A DNA stretch of 35,842 nucleotides, taken from positions 1 to 35,842 of IMG/VR virus record IMGVR_UViG_3300021131_000026; one strand, 5' to 3'. The notes beneath the pieces are model-generated. The model was not told the origin of the DNA, made no database searches, and saw only the letters and a list, made by a program, of their open reading frames with translations. Positions 7,965 to 13,503 of this stretch are shown in pieces (the first letter of the stretch is position 1; every line of letters starts with the position of its first letter). Position numbers and translations under genes: made by a program. This DNA comes from a virus.

Positions 7965-8308
7965 AAATTACGCCCAAAATTCTTGAAGGTATTTATCTGA
8001 CGCTTGCAAAGTGTGATCCTTTTACTAAATGGGATTTACCGCCTAGCGAACTATGCCGATTTGGTATTGTGGACGATCATTCAGTAATGGCTACTTATGA
8101 ATATGATGAATCTATGTCTAAACCGCATATATTTAATATATCTAAGGCTCGTTGTGGATTTTTTGATACTGTAGTTAGAAGTATGGCTCACGAGATAATT
8201 CATTGTTCTCGGCATAAGTCAGGTAAATGGAATTTGCATGATGCTACCTTTAAAAGGCGCAAAATGCTTGTGGGGCAATGCCTTGGTTTTGACGGTCACG
8301 AATTGTAA
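7961..8308 (+). CDS. SprT-like zinc metallopeptidase
   Basis: A 115-residue protein with the zinc site HEIIH (in MAHEIIHCSRHKS) and a downstream third ligand in NLHDATF, the SprT/Spartan layout. The N-terminal half contains a short beta segment (ATYEYDESMSKPHIFNISKA). Spartan-type proteases cut proteins crosslinked to DNA; phage versions are common but untested as far as I know. The ATG overlaps the preceding TGA. It has only the catalytic core, with no C-terminal zinc ribbon. Confidence 0.8.
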   Translation: MKITPKILEGIYLTLAKCDPFTKWDLPPSELCRFGIVDDHSVMATYEYDESMSKPHIFNISKARCGFFDTVVRSMAHEIIHCSRHKSGKWNLHDATFKRRKMLVGQCLGFDGHEL

Positions 8309-8398
8309 TGAGGCGTTAAGCCGTCAATGTAGGACGCAGTAATTGGGTAATTTTACGGCTTTCTGACCCATTGCTAGTAACTGCCAAATACAGCCTCA
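8309..8398. ncRNA. Candidate structured RNA with pseudoknot between convergent genes
   Basis: No gene fits here. Four exact complementary pairs are packed into 90 bases: TGAGGC (8309-8314)/GCCTCA (8393-8398), AAGCCGT (8318-8324)/ACGGCTT (8355-8361), GCAGT (8336-8340)/ACTGC (8380-8384), and TGGGT (8344-8348)/ACCCA (8366-8370). The second pair crosses the third and fourth, which would make a pseudoknot enclosed by the first. It directly follows the SprT-like stop on the plus strand and ends 52 bases beyond the sigma-like stop on the minus strand. The coding strand is not known. No known family was recognised. Confidence 0.45.
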
Positions 8399-8401
8399 AG
8401 T

Positions 8402-8425
8402 TTTACAATTATTGCTTTTTGTAAA
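8402..8425. terminator. A/T-rich inverted repeat between convergent genes
   Basis: TTTACAA (8402-8408) pairs with TTGTAAA (8419-8425); a further TTGTAAA at 8441-8447 and the palindrome-like GTAAAGTTTTAC at 8443-8454 follow. Two units converge here, so a weak bidirectional terminator is expected, but the stem has little GC and no proper T-run. Confidence 0.35.
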
Positions 8426-8450
8426 GTATAAGAAACATTATTGTAAAGTT

Positions 8451-8603
8451 TTACTTATCTAACAAATCATCCATTTCTATACCACGCTTAAATAGCTCTT
8501 GTCTTATTTTACGCATAGCTCTTTCAATAATTTCAGATACGGCTTGTGGACTAATATCTAATTCGTCAGCAATTTCTCTAAGTGTTTTAGATTCTTCATT
8601 CAC
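8451..8603 (-). CDS. Sigma-70 region 4-only protein
   Basis: A 50-residue protein that is essentially one sigma region 4 helix-turn-helix: TLREIADELDISPQAVSEII (7-26) followed by ERAMRKIRQEL, the classic layout that reads the -35 element. There is no region 2 or 3, so it cannot melt a promoter alone. I infer an adaptor or activator that redirects host RNA polymerase, perhaps to late genes. The only in-frame start is GTG at 8601-8603, which overlaps the stop of the nuclease gene as GTGA. It is the last gene of the leftward early unit. Confidence 0.8.
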   Translation of the reverse strand: MNEESKTLREIADELDISPQAVSEIIERAMRKIRQELFKRGIEMDDLLDK

Positions 8604-8887
8604 TTATTTGCTTTTCCAAGTTTCTGATCGACTCTCTCCAAGAGCCTCTCATAGGTAATTCCCCATTTATTTTCAAAACCTTTTGTACCCAATCCGTGAA
8701 CACCAAGGTTTCCCCGATGATGCTCTGGGCATAAAGGCAACACAGGGGATGTAGCCCGTTTAGTTCCATATCTTCGCACATGATGGAGTTCTGCCGCTGT
8801 GCCTTCAATCCCAAGGACTTCGGAGCAGAGAATACATCCAAGTTCTGCAATCTTGTTAAGTGCGATCTTTTCACTTTTACTTGCCAT
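8600..8887 (-). CDS. Ref-like (RecA-dependent) HNH nuclease
   Basis: A 95-residue protein with a zinc-knuckle HNH layout: GCILC (C18, C21), AELHHVRR (H35, H36), PLCPEHHRG (C53, H56, H57), then a C-terminal part with WGITYERLLERV. This matches the compact nuclease family typified by phage P1 Ref, in which RecA filaments direct cutting. Phages use relatives for recombination. The stop overlaps the sigma-like start. The length equals the family core, without the long disordered N-terminus of P1 Ref. Confidence 0.8.
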   Translation of the reverse strand: MASKSEKIALNKIAELGCILCSEVLGIEGTAAELHHVRRYGTKRATSPVLPLCPEHHRGNLGVHGLGTKGFENKWGITYERLLERVDQKLGKANK

Positions 8888-9044
8888 TAACTGATTTCAA
8901 TGACATATCTTCAATTTCTTGTGCTAAATCAGTAATATCAATAGCAATTTCAAATGCAGCTTGAGCATCATGTTTTAAACAAGCGTTGTACCATGCACTT
9001 GTTAGCTTTACTAAAGCTAAATAGGGTTCTGCGTAATCTTTCAT
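8877..9044 (-). CDS. Small helical protein (55 aa), unknown
   Basis: Encodes MKDYAEPYLALVKLTSAWYN and a following acidic helix. No recognised domain. It is coupled on both sides: its ATG overlaps the preceding stop as ATGA and its end overlaps the nuclease start by 11 bases. The first four residues (MKDY) are the same as those of the 109-aa protein just upstream, probably chance or a small start duplication. Confidence 0.65.
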   Translation of the reverse strand: MKDYAEPYLALVKLTSAWYNACLKHDAQAAFEIAIDITDLAQEIEDMSLKSVNGK

Positions 9045-9370
9045 GATGTCATTCTTTCTATTTGTCTATTGTTTGCTTGTTCTGTACGCCATGCTTCAAA
9101 ACGCATTTTGGCGGCTTCTAATTGCCATTTAAGCGCTTCAGCTTGTTCTGTTGCAACTCCAATTGCTTTGCATAAATCTTGGTACTCTTGCGAACGATAA
9201 GCCTCTCGTTCTTGAGCGCCCAAACTTTGTTCACTTGTTTCCGCCATTTTAATCGCTTTAAGAGAACTTTTAAAACACTCAAGTTCCGCCAACCTACCCT
9301 TGGCTGCCGCAAAATTTGGCGCTGTTTTGAAAATAAAATCAATCGCATCATTTGGGTCATAGTCTTTCAT
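9041..9370 (-). CDS. Conserved helical phage protein (109 aa)
   Basis: A charged, helical protein (AAAKGRLAELECFKSSLKAI, then GAQEREAY, then ALKWQLEAAKMRFEAWRTEQ). The pattern with GAQEREAY and a C-terminal RxxxWRTxxANNR is widespread in phages, usually beside SSB or recombination genes, with no firm function. Its ATG lies in an ATGA overlap with the stop of the -1-frame extension of the gene upstream, which argues that the extension was once, or still is, translated. Confidence 0.7.
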   Translation of the reverse strand: MKDYDPNDAIDFIFKTAPNFAAAKGRLAELECFKSSLKAIKMAETSEQSLGAQEREAYRSQEYQDLCKAIGVATEQAEALKWQLEAAKMRFEAWRTEQANNRQIERMTS

Positions 9371-9404
9371 TTAATTTTCTCGCAAATTTGAGTCATAAAC
9401 TCAA

Positions 9405-9914
9405 TCAATTTATCAGGACTGTATTCTCTTTCGTATTGAGTGCATCTGCGCCCAGGTTGCCCTGTAATTCCACAAATAGTTTTCCACGGCTGCCCCCCCT
9501 AATCGGTATTTCAGGTAATTGGTCAAGTGTAATTCCAACAATATAAAGATGTGTCCATTTTCTAGCCACATGACCAAAATGGTATTGGTCAATAAGAATG
9601 GTAAAACCACCAAATTCATCAGGAAATTCGCCAGGCATGGGTAATGGCGCTTCTTTCCATAAACGACTGCCTTTAGGATGTTCTAATACACCACCATTTT
9701 TACGCACTTTTTCTAATGCAAACCAAGCCAAATCTTTTTCGTCTGGGCGTGGGTTAGCCATGTGACTTAAACGACCCCAAGCACGACATGGTGGATGAGC
9801 AATCACAGGGTAATTTTCATTAAAGTTTCTTGCATCTCGGTCAATGTCATAAACATCATAGCCTGGTAACTCTTTGTAACGACTGTCTTGTCGTGCAAAT
9901 AACACAGCAATCAT
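9405..9914 (-). CDS. HPPCRAW-motif phage protein, interrupted at a G7 tract (-1 frameshift candidate)
   Basis: The zero frame gives 169 residues. It has IAHPPCRAWGRLSHMANPRP (38-57), reminiscent of the PPC motif of DNA methyltransferases but without other methylase motifs, and a GGVLEHPKGSRLW segment. After residue 139 or so the zero frame becomes unlike a normal domain end. The tract AGG GGG GGC (9500-9492) holds the heptamer G GGG GGC. One slip of -1 there opens a frame of 41 more residues (QPWKTICGITGQPGRRCTQY, then EREYSPDKLIEF, then MTQICEKIK) ending at 9367 in an ATGA overlap with the next gene; the product would be 182 residues. Either programmed frameshifting or a one-G deletion explains it. 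Function unknown. Confidence 0.7.
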   Translation of the reverse strand: MIAVLFARQDSRYKELPGYDVYDIDRDARNFNENYPVIAHPPCRAWGRLSHMANPRPDEKDLAWFALEKVRKNGGVLEHPKGSRLWKEAPLPMPGEFPDEFGGFTILIDQYHFGHVARKWTHLYIVGITLDQLPEIPIRGGSRGKLFVELQGNLGADALNTKENTVLIN

Positions 9915-10057
9915 TTAAGGTTTAACCATAAACCAACTTGGGCGGCAGCATAGCCAACCCAAATTAAAGAGTTAGACATAGACCCTTTATAAAACTGTAA
10001 AAGGCCAACCACTAAATACCCAAGCCCTGTCGCAGCGACAATGTATTTTTCTATCAA
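9911..10057 (-). CDS. Small two-helix membrane protein (48 aa)
   Basis: Encodes two hydrophobic segments, IVAATGLGYLVVGLLQFY and SLIWVGYAAAQVGLWLNL, separated by a short KGSMSN turn. Small proteins with this look (a second helix with YAxAxVGL) are frequent in phages and have no proven function. The start is TTG at 10055-10057, overlapping the sulfotransferase stop as TTGA; no ATG or GTG lies nearer. The stop overlaps the next ATG as ATGA. Whether it belongs functionally with the sulfotransferase is unknown. Confidence 0.65.
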   Translation of the reverse strand: MIEKYIVAATGLGYLVVGLLQFYKGSMSNSLIWVGYAAAQVGLWLNLK

Positions 10058-10644
10058 AATGTATATCCAAACGTATCAATGTCTTTTTCAAACAACTTAG
10101 CAACTTTTTGCTTTTGAGCATCGTTGTAATAAGACCTATATTCGTCATGGAATGTTCTATTGACCAAATCTAAATCAATGTGAAAATCCACAATATCTTG
10201 AATAACTTTAAAGTCTTCTTTTAAGTTTTCCTGTGTTAACAAATATGTTACACCGTCAGGAATCCAATCTGCCTGATTAGTTGTAGTGGTGAACCAATGT
10301 AATGTGTGATATTTCTCAATATTGTTTAACCATTGATTAAAGCTAGGAAACTCATCTACTAGATTATTGACTTTACGAAAGTTTACGCACCAAGCCGTTT
10401 GACCATCACGAGCAAAAGTATAAAAGCTCACTACTCTATCCCAAGGATTACGCACAATTGCAAAAGTTTTATTGGTAGGCAAAGTCTTTTTAAGCATTGG
10501 CAGACTTTCGTGTGATCCAAAAAATACAGGGTCAGCCTCAAAAAAAGACTTGTTTTCTGTAAACCATTTGACTACGGCAGTTCCGGCATTTTTAGGAATA
10601 TGCACAAATGTAATGTCGTGCTTAGGTAAATAAATAGCGGTCAT
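10054..10644 (-). CDS. Sulfotransferase (PAPS-dependent, family 2-like)
   Basis: A 196-residue protein with both PAPS-binding signatures: FVHIPKNAGTAVVKWF (13-28; 5'-phosphosulfate loop with K18) and FAIVRNPWDRVVSFY (61-75; 3'-phosphate loop with R65 and S73). This is the carbohydrate sulfotransferase type, moving sulfate from PAPS to a hydroxyl. There is no signal peptide or membrane helix, so it would act in the cytoplasm. The acceptor is unknown: a cell-surface sugar precursor, a virion glycan or a small molecule are all possible. I chose the ATG at 10642-10644 because the TTG further up lies in the GGGAG ribosome site. It is coupled to the DUF2061 gene and follows an APS-kinase gene, which would supply PAPS. 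Confidence 0.85.
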   Translation of the reverse strand: MTAIYLPKHDITFVHIPKNAGTAVVKWFTENKSFFEADPVFFGSHESLPMLKKTLPTNKTFAIVRNPWDRVVSFYTFARDGQTAWCVNFRKVNNLVDEFPSFNQWLNNIEKYHTLHWFTTTTNQADWIPDGVTYLLTQENLKEDFKVIQDIVDFHIDLDLVNRTFHDEYRSYYNDAQKQKVAKLFEKDIDTFGYTF

Positions 10645-10820
10645 TTGGACTCCCAAAATATCTCATGTAAGTAATACAAAATTGTGTTAACTATCATTTG
10701 CAAAATAGCAATACTGCTTGAAACTAGAATCATGCCAGTAATTAAATAACTAATTGCAAAAGTGCTTGTTGTTCCAATTACACGCCAAGTAAACGTTTTT
10801 ATTAATGATTTACTTAACAC
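10641..10820 (-). CDS. DUF2061 membrane protein
   Basis: A 59-residue protein with the DUF2061 pattern: KSLIKTFTWRVIGTTSTFAI, then SYLITGMILVSSSIAILQMI, then a C-terminal LYYLHEIFWESK. Two membrane helices are likely. The family has no proven function, but from memory it is often found next to or fused with sulfate-activation genes such as cysC. Here it lies exactly between an APS-kinase-like gene and a sulfotransferase. The start is GTG at 10818-10820, with AGGGA eight bases upstream and a stop codon directly before it; it overlaps the kinase end by 11 bases. Its stop overlaps the sulfotransferase ATG. Confidence 0.8.
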   Translation of the reverse strand: MLSKSLIKTFTWRVIGTTSTFAISYLITGMILVSSSIAILQMIVNTILYYLHEIFWESK

Positions 10821-11643
10821 CTAAATTTTCCCTAATCTTTGTTGCGCTTATAGAAGTAATAGACTCATCAAAAGTTTCTTGTTCTATTTTGTAGCCTACA
10901 TCACGCCCATAGGTAATATTTACTATATTTGGCACAACTTGGATATAGTATTGACCTTGATACAAAGGGTCTAAATCTCTAATGATGTTGTCTTTTACTT
11001 GTTGTAGGCTAAAAGGATTGCTTTGGTTCCATCCTTGACAATCCCTTATCTGAATCACTACTTGCCCAGTTTTAGCAAGACTGCGCTCAAACAAAGCACG
11101 ATGGCCTTTATGCCAAGGCTGCCATCTACCTAACATTTGTACGGTTTCGTTCTTCCAATCAAATGTTGGACGCCTACGATTTTCAATAATGTGATTACCT
11201 ACAAACTCAGCCCATTTTTCGCAATTCTGTTCTGTGATACGGAAATCATAAACTTCAGGTGGCACAAAGGCTTTATTGGTGTCATCAAATCGACCGGCAT
11301 CAATCGTGTCCATCCAAATAGTCCAATCGGCTTTGAAGTTGTTACGCATTTCTACAAGTGGAGCTACAAAATCACAAATTACATAGTCACCGCCAGCAGA
11401 TAAAGCAAAATCAGCCATTCGAATGCTTTGACGAATTCGACCTTCTTTAGAAAAATCCCAATCATTGTATTTTTTTCTCACCTCATCTGCGTTAAACCAT
11501 GTGACTTTACAACCATATTCACCAATGTGTTCATTTAAGGCCCTTGCATAAGACATTTGACCATATTCTTCTAAATAAGCCTTTAATGCTTGAGCAAAGT
11601 ATGTTTTGCCTGATCCAGGCAAGCCCATAACAAGTATTTTCAT
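10810..11643 (-). CDS. APS kinase-like / nucleotidyltransferase fusion
   Basis: A 277-residue two-domain protein. Residues 1-130: P-loop GLPGSGKT (7-14), NADEVRKKYN (51-60, compare DGDNVR of CysC), FSKEGRIRQSIRMADFA (64-80) and VICDFVAPL (88-96, compare VSFISP), the APS-kinase pattern that makes PAPS. Residues 168-277: a nucleotidyltransferase with GRWQPWHKGH (172-181, HxGH) and ISATKIR (265-271), most like NMN adenylyltransferase and cytidylyltransferase. The second half is not a typical ATP sulfurylase. The joint function is therefore open: PAPS supply for the sulfotransferase two genes downstream is favoured; a NadR-like NAD role is the alternative. The start overlaps the hydroxylase stop. 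Confidence 0.78.
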   Translation of the reverse strand: MKILVMGLPGSGKTYFAQALKAYLEEYGQMSYARALNEHIGEYGCKVTWFNADEVRKKYNDWDFSKEGRIRQSIRMADFALSAGGDYVICDFVAPLVEMRNNFKADWTIWMDTIDAGRFDDTNKAFVPPEVYDFRITEQNCEKWAEFVGNHIIENRRRPTFDWKNETVQMLGRWQPWHKGHRALFERSLAKTGQVVIQIRDCQGWNQSNPFSLQQVKDNIIRDLDPLYQGQYYIQVVPNIVNITYGRDVGYKIEQETFDESITSISATKIRENLGVK

Positions 11644-12170
11644 TTGTATATATCCACAATAATGTGTATGCGATCTTCTTGCCCATTGTTTTTAACCATG
11701 TGCAAAGCCTGATTGTTAAACCACCAAATCTCGCCTGCGTTCATGTGTACGCTGTCAGACCCAGCAGTAAAGGTAACGTTTTCATTGCTAGTCACAACCA
11801 TGTGATAACGGTCAATTCTTTGAGCGTATCGACCCTCATCAATGTGATAATCAATGACTTCGCCCGGGCGTAAGTTAGCCACCATGACACGCCCTAAATT
11901 CTGATAAGAAAATTCGTCTAATACTGCATTAAAAGTTTTAGGCAAATAACGCTGAGAAAAGTAATCTACACAAGGCAATGAGTTGTAAAAAAATTCATAA
12001 GTGGCATCGTAACCAACAGGTTGAAAGCGCAAAATAATATCTTGCACAGCCATGTGTTTTAGCGTGGGATCATTCCTGCGTAAGTTAAGCCAATTCCACA
12101 AATGCGTAATTTTTAATTCTTTAACAACATTAGATGGGTCAAAAGTACCCATTAATTTGAAATTATCCAT
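11640..12170 (-). CDS. Aspartyl/asparaginyl beta-hydroxylase-like 2OG-Fe(II) oxygenase
   Basis: A 176-residue protein whose C-terminal half fits the aspartyl/asparaginyl hydroxylase fold: GRVMVANLRPGEVIDYHIDE with the iron ligands H109 and D111, a central RYHMVV strand, the AGEIWWFNNQALHMV segment with the second histidine H157, and R167 for 2-oxoglutarate. The layout is complete, so an active enzyme is likely. Phage members of this family have unknown targets. The ATG of the kinase fusion overlaps its stop, so the two are translationally coupled, which suggests a shared pathway (inference). Confidence 0.83.
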   Translation of the reverse strand: MDNFKLMGTFDPSNVVKELKITHLWNWLNLRRNDPTLKHMAVQDIILRFQPVGYDATYEFFYNSLPCVDYFSQRYLPKTFNAVLDEFSYQNLGRVMVANLRPGEVIDYHIDEGRYAQRIDRYHMVVTSNENVTFTAGSDSVHMNAGEIWWFNNQALHMVKNNGQEDRIHIIVDIYK

Positions 12171-12358
12171 CCCTCTCCCCTATTTCCAAGTTTGTATTGC
12201 TCTACATAATCAGCTAAATATTGCTGCAAATTTGGACTGTTCTGTATATACAATTTAAACGGTTGCAGCCCCCACTCTATTCTATACTTAATTAATTGAC
12301 GCACGGCTGATCTGTGCTGAGATTCTTGCTCGTAATTGTGAAAAAGATTCTCCTGCAT
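12152..12358 (-). CDS. Hypothetical phage protein (68 aa)
   Basis: Contains HRSAVRQLIKYRIEWGLQPF near the N-terminus and a basic-aromatic C-terminus (KLGNRGEGWIISN). A similar (R/H)xxxxxVRQLLK pattern occurs in small phage proteins near replication genes, function unknown. It overlaps its upstream neighbour by 71 bases and the hydroxylase by 19, unusual even here; a start further in is possible, but the HRSAVRQ part lies close to the ATG and looks conserved. Confidence 0.55.
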   Translation of the reverse strand: MQENLFHNYEQESQHRSAVRQLIKYRIEWGLQPFKLYIQNSPNLQQYLADYVEQYKLGNRGEGWIISN

Positions 12359-12665
12359 ATGGTGTCAATCCCAATTCTTTACATTTCGCTAATGTTAGTT
12401 CGTCAGTAGAATACCAAGGCAAACTAGGCTTTTTCATTTCTTTAGGTGTTAAGTCTAATTCATCTTCCCAACGACCTTGATTTAACCAGGTGGCAGGGTG
12501 GGGGATGTATTCTTTATCAGTTTCTTTGAGCCGCCAATATTCAATGTGATTTGGCAAAGCCTCTAAAACTTCAGTCTGTTCCGCCTGACTTAACCTTTTC
12601 CAACTTTTTTCTGCTTGTTTTTTTGCTACTTTTCTTGGATAAAGTTGCCAAAACGTCTGAAACAT
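12288..12665 (-). CDS. Phage replication-associated protein (FWxLYPRK domain)
   Basis: A 125-residue protein beginning with FWQLYPRKVAKKQAEKSW, followed by EALPNHIEYW and YIPHPATWLNQGRWEDEL. This domain normally forms the C-terminus of phage replication initiator or helicase-loader-like proteins, and here stands alone. The C-terminal LGLTPYAGESFSQLRARI segment also fits such proteins. The start ATG has GGGG nine bases upstream and lies 95 bases inside the preceding gene. It may recruit host replication proteins; this is inference, since no DNA-binding N-terminal domain is present. Confidence 0.7.
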   Translation of the reverse strand: MFQTFWQLYPRKVAKKQAEKSWKRLSQAEQTEVLEALPNHIEYWRLKETDKEYIPHPATWLNQGRWEDELDLTPKEMKKPSLPWYSTDELTLAKCKELGLTPYAGESFSQLRARISAQISRASIN

Positions 12666-12822
12666 TGTATTTTTCCCCAGTTTTTTCTTGCACGATCGCT
12701 TCTACTAAAGTTGCTATTAATCCTTGTTGCATCAAAAATCTTGTTCCTTCTTCACAACAATTGACCTCAACATCCATTGAGCCATCTTTATTATCTTTTA
12801 TTTTTTTAACTGTAATTTCCAT
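12571..12822 (-). CDS. Small phage protein (83 aa), unknown
   Basis: Residues 1-47 (MEITVKKIKDNKDGSMDVEV, then a CCEEGTRFLMQQGLIATLVE segment) look like a compact alpha/beta phage protein seen in replication regions. The C-terminal 36 residues are lysine- and serine-rich and coincide with the overlap with the next gene, so they may be overprinted extra sequence. The ATG overlaps the preceding stop as TAATG. Function unknown. Confidence 0.6.
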   Translation of the reverse strand: MEITVKKIKDNKDGSMDVEVNCCEEGTRFLMQQGLIATLVEAIVQEKTGEKYNVSDVLATLSKKSSKKTSRKKLEKVKSGGTD

Positions 12823-12980
12823 TAGCGTGACCCATACAATTTAATTTCTAGTTCTTCTACTTGACGCATCAACCAATAATTCTTTTCTTCCAAAAAATGT
12901 ATTTTATCTCGAAGCCTTTTTATTTCAGCATCCATAAAATGATACATATCGGTCTTATCTTCTGTTGTAAATGATGTCAT
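12822..12980 (-). CDS. Small coiled-coil protein (52 aa)
   Basis: Encodes a single long helix (MDAEIKRLRDKIHFLEEKNY, then WLMRQVEELEIKLYG) with heptad-like spacing. The ribosome site is strong (GGGGGAAAT before ATG). It is the first coding gene after the structured segment 13021-13206 and starts 36 bases beyond it, so that segment could be its leader. No family recognised. Confidence 0.65.
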   Translation of the reverse strand: MTSFTTEDKTDMYHFMDAEIKRLRDKIHFLEEKNYWLMRQVEELEIKLYGSR

Positions 12981-13020
12981 ATTTCCCCCTAACTTAATAT
13001 AAAAGTTATCGTTCCCTTTT

Positions 13021-13206
13021 GGTGGACAGACTTAGCCCACCTAAGCCTGCCTTTACTTGTTCCCATTCGGAGCCACAAGACTCGTCAGACGTTCAAGGAA
13101 TCGGCTCTGACTTCGCCACCGACTTGTGTGCTATTACATCCCTTTCCCCCAGTAGCACTTACGTCTTAGTCGCTGGTGGTGGTGAATCCCCAACTAAGAA
13201 CGGACT
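13021..13206 (-). ncRNA. Candidate structured RNA or leader between repressor and 52-aa gene
   Basis: A gene-poor stretch with 52% GC over 13021-13200 (94 of 180), richer than the surrounding sequence. It holds many exact stems: CTTAG/CTAAG (13031-35/13041-45) whose loop pairs with GGTGG at 13021-25 (H-type pseudoknot); CACAAG/CTTGTG (13074-79/13123-28) enclosing GTCAGA/TCTGAC (13084-89/13106-11); GTGCTA/TAGCAC (13128-33/13153-58); CTTAGT/ACTAAG (13165-70/13193-98). A 7-bp alternative, 13068-13074 with 13103-13109, competes with the enclosed stem, as in a switch. The minus strand is favoured because leftward transcription passes through it. No Rfam family was recognised with certainty. Confidence 0.55.
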
Positions 13207-13212
13207 GTAATT

Positions 13213-13497
13213 CTAATCCAACTCTACCATTTTCTGTAATCCAAAAGTGTTGCTTTTAGGCAACAATTCAGGCCATATAAACAAAGCGAGCTTTGGAAAC
13301 ATGTCTTGGCGGTTCAAAAGACCATGTGACCGCTTTTCTAATTCGGCAGCAATTACGACCAATCTATCCATCGGAATTCCATTGGTACGCCATTGCGTAA
13401 CGGCTGAAGGGGCTATTTTATAGATATTGGCAACCTCTTTTGTGCCACCCAAAAGGTCAATCATCTGAGCATCTGTCAGTTTTAATGTTGTGTTCAT
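13213..13497 (-). CDS. Cro/CI-like HTH repressor
   Basis: A 94-residue protein with a helix-turn-helix at about residues 10-35: DAQMIDLLGGTKEVANIYKI, then APSAVTQWRTNGIP, the Cro/YdaS type. It ends with an aromatic segment (LALFIWPELLP) typical of small Cro-like proteins; there is no cleavage domain as in lambda CI. It presumably binds the palindrome at 13573-13587 and controls the two divergent promoters. No Shine-Dalgarno precedes the ATG and the predicted transcript starts at or next to it, so translation would be leaderless. It carries a TGTTGC/GCAACA inverted repeat near its 3' end. Confidence 0.82.
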   Translation of the reverse strand: MNTTLKLTDAQMIDLLGGTKEVANIYKIAPSAVTQWRTNGIPMDRLVVIAAELEKRSHGLLNRQDMFPKLALFIWPELLPKSNTFGLQKMVELD

Positions 13498-13503
13498 ACA
13501 AAT

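Noticed and set aside
9413-9619. 68-residue frame overlapping the HPPCRAW gene
   Set aside because: It is the third frame through the G7 region, with no start signal and no domain; the -1 extension explains the region better.
9405-9914. Complete DNA cytosine methyltransferase
   Set aside because: Only a PPC-like motif is present; no SAM-binding loop or target recognition domain.
10810-11643. C-terminal half as ATP sulfurylase
   Set aside because: The motifs GRWQPWHKGH and ISATKIR fit NMN adenylyltransferase-like enzymes better than the QxRNPxH pattern of ATP sulfurylase.
13060-13090. Hammerhead-ribozyme-like CTGACGAG with a following hairpin and CGAA on the minus strand
   Set aside because: The core GAAA is GAAT here and no convincing stems I and III or cleavage site could be placed.
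13019-13210. Open frame of 63 residues on the plus strand
   Set aside because: No ribosome site, non-ATG start, and it coincides with the dense stem structure; codon use is unlike neighbouring genes.
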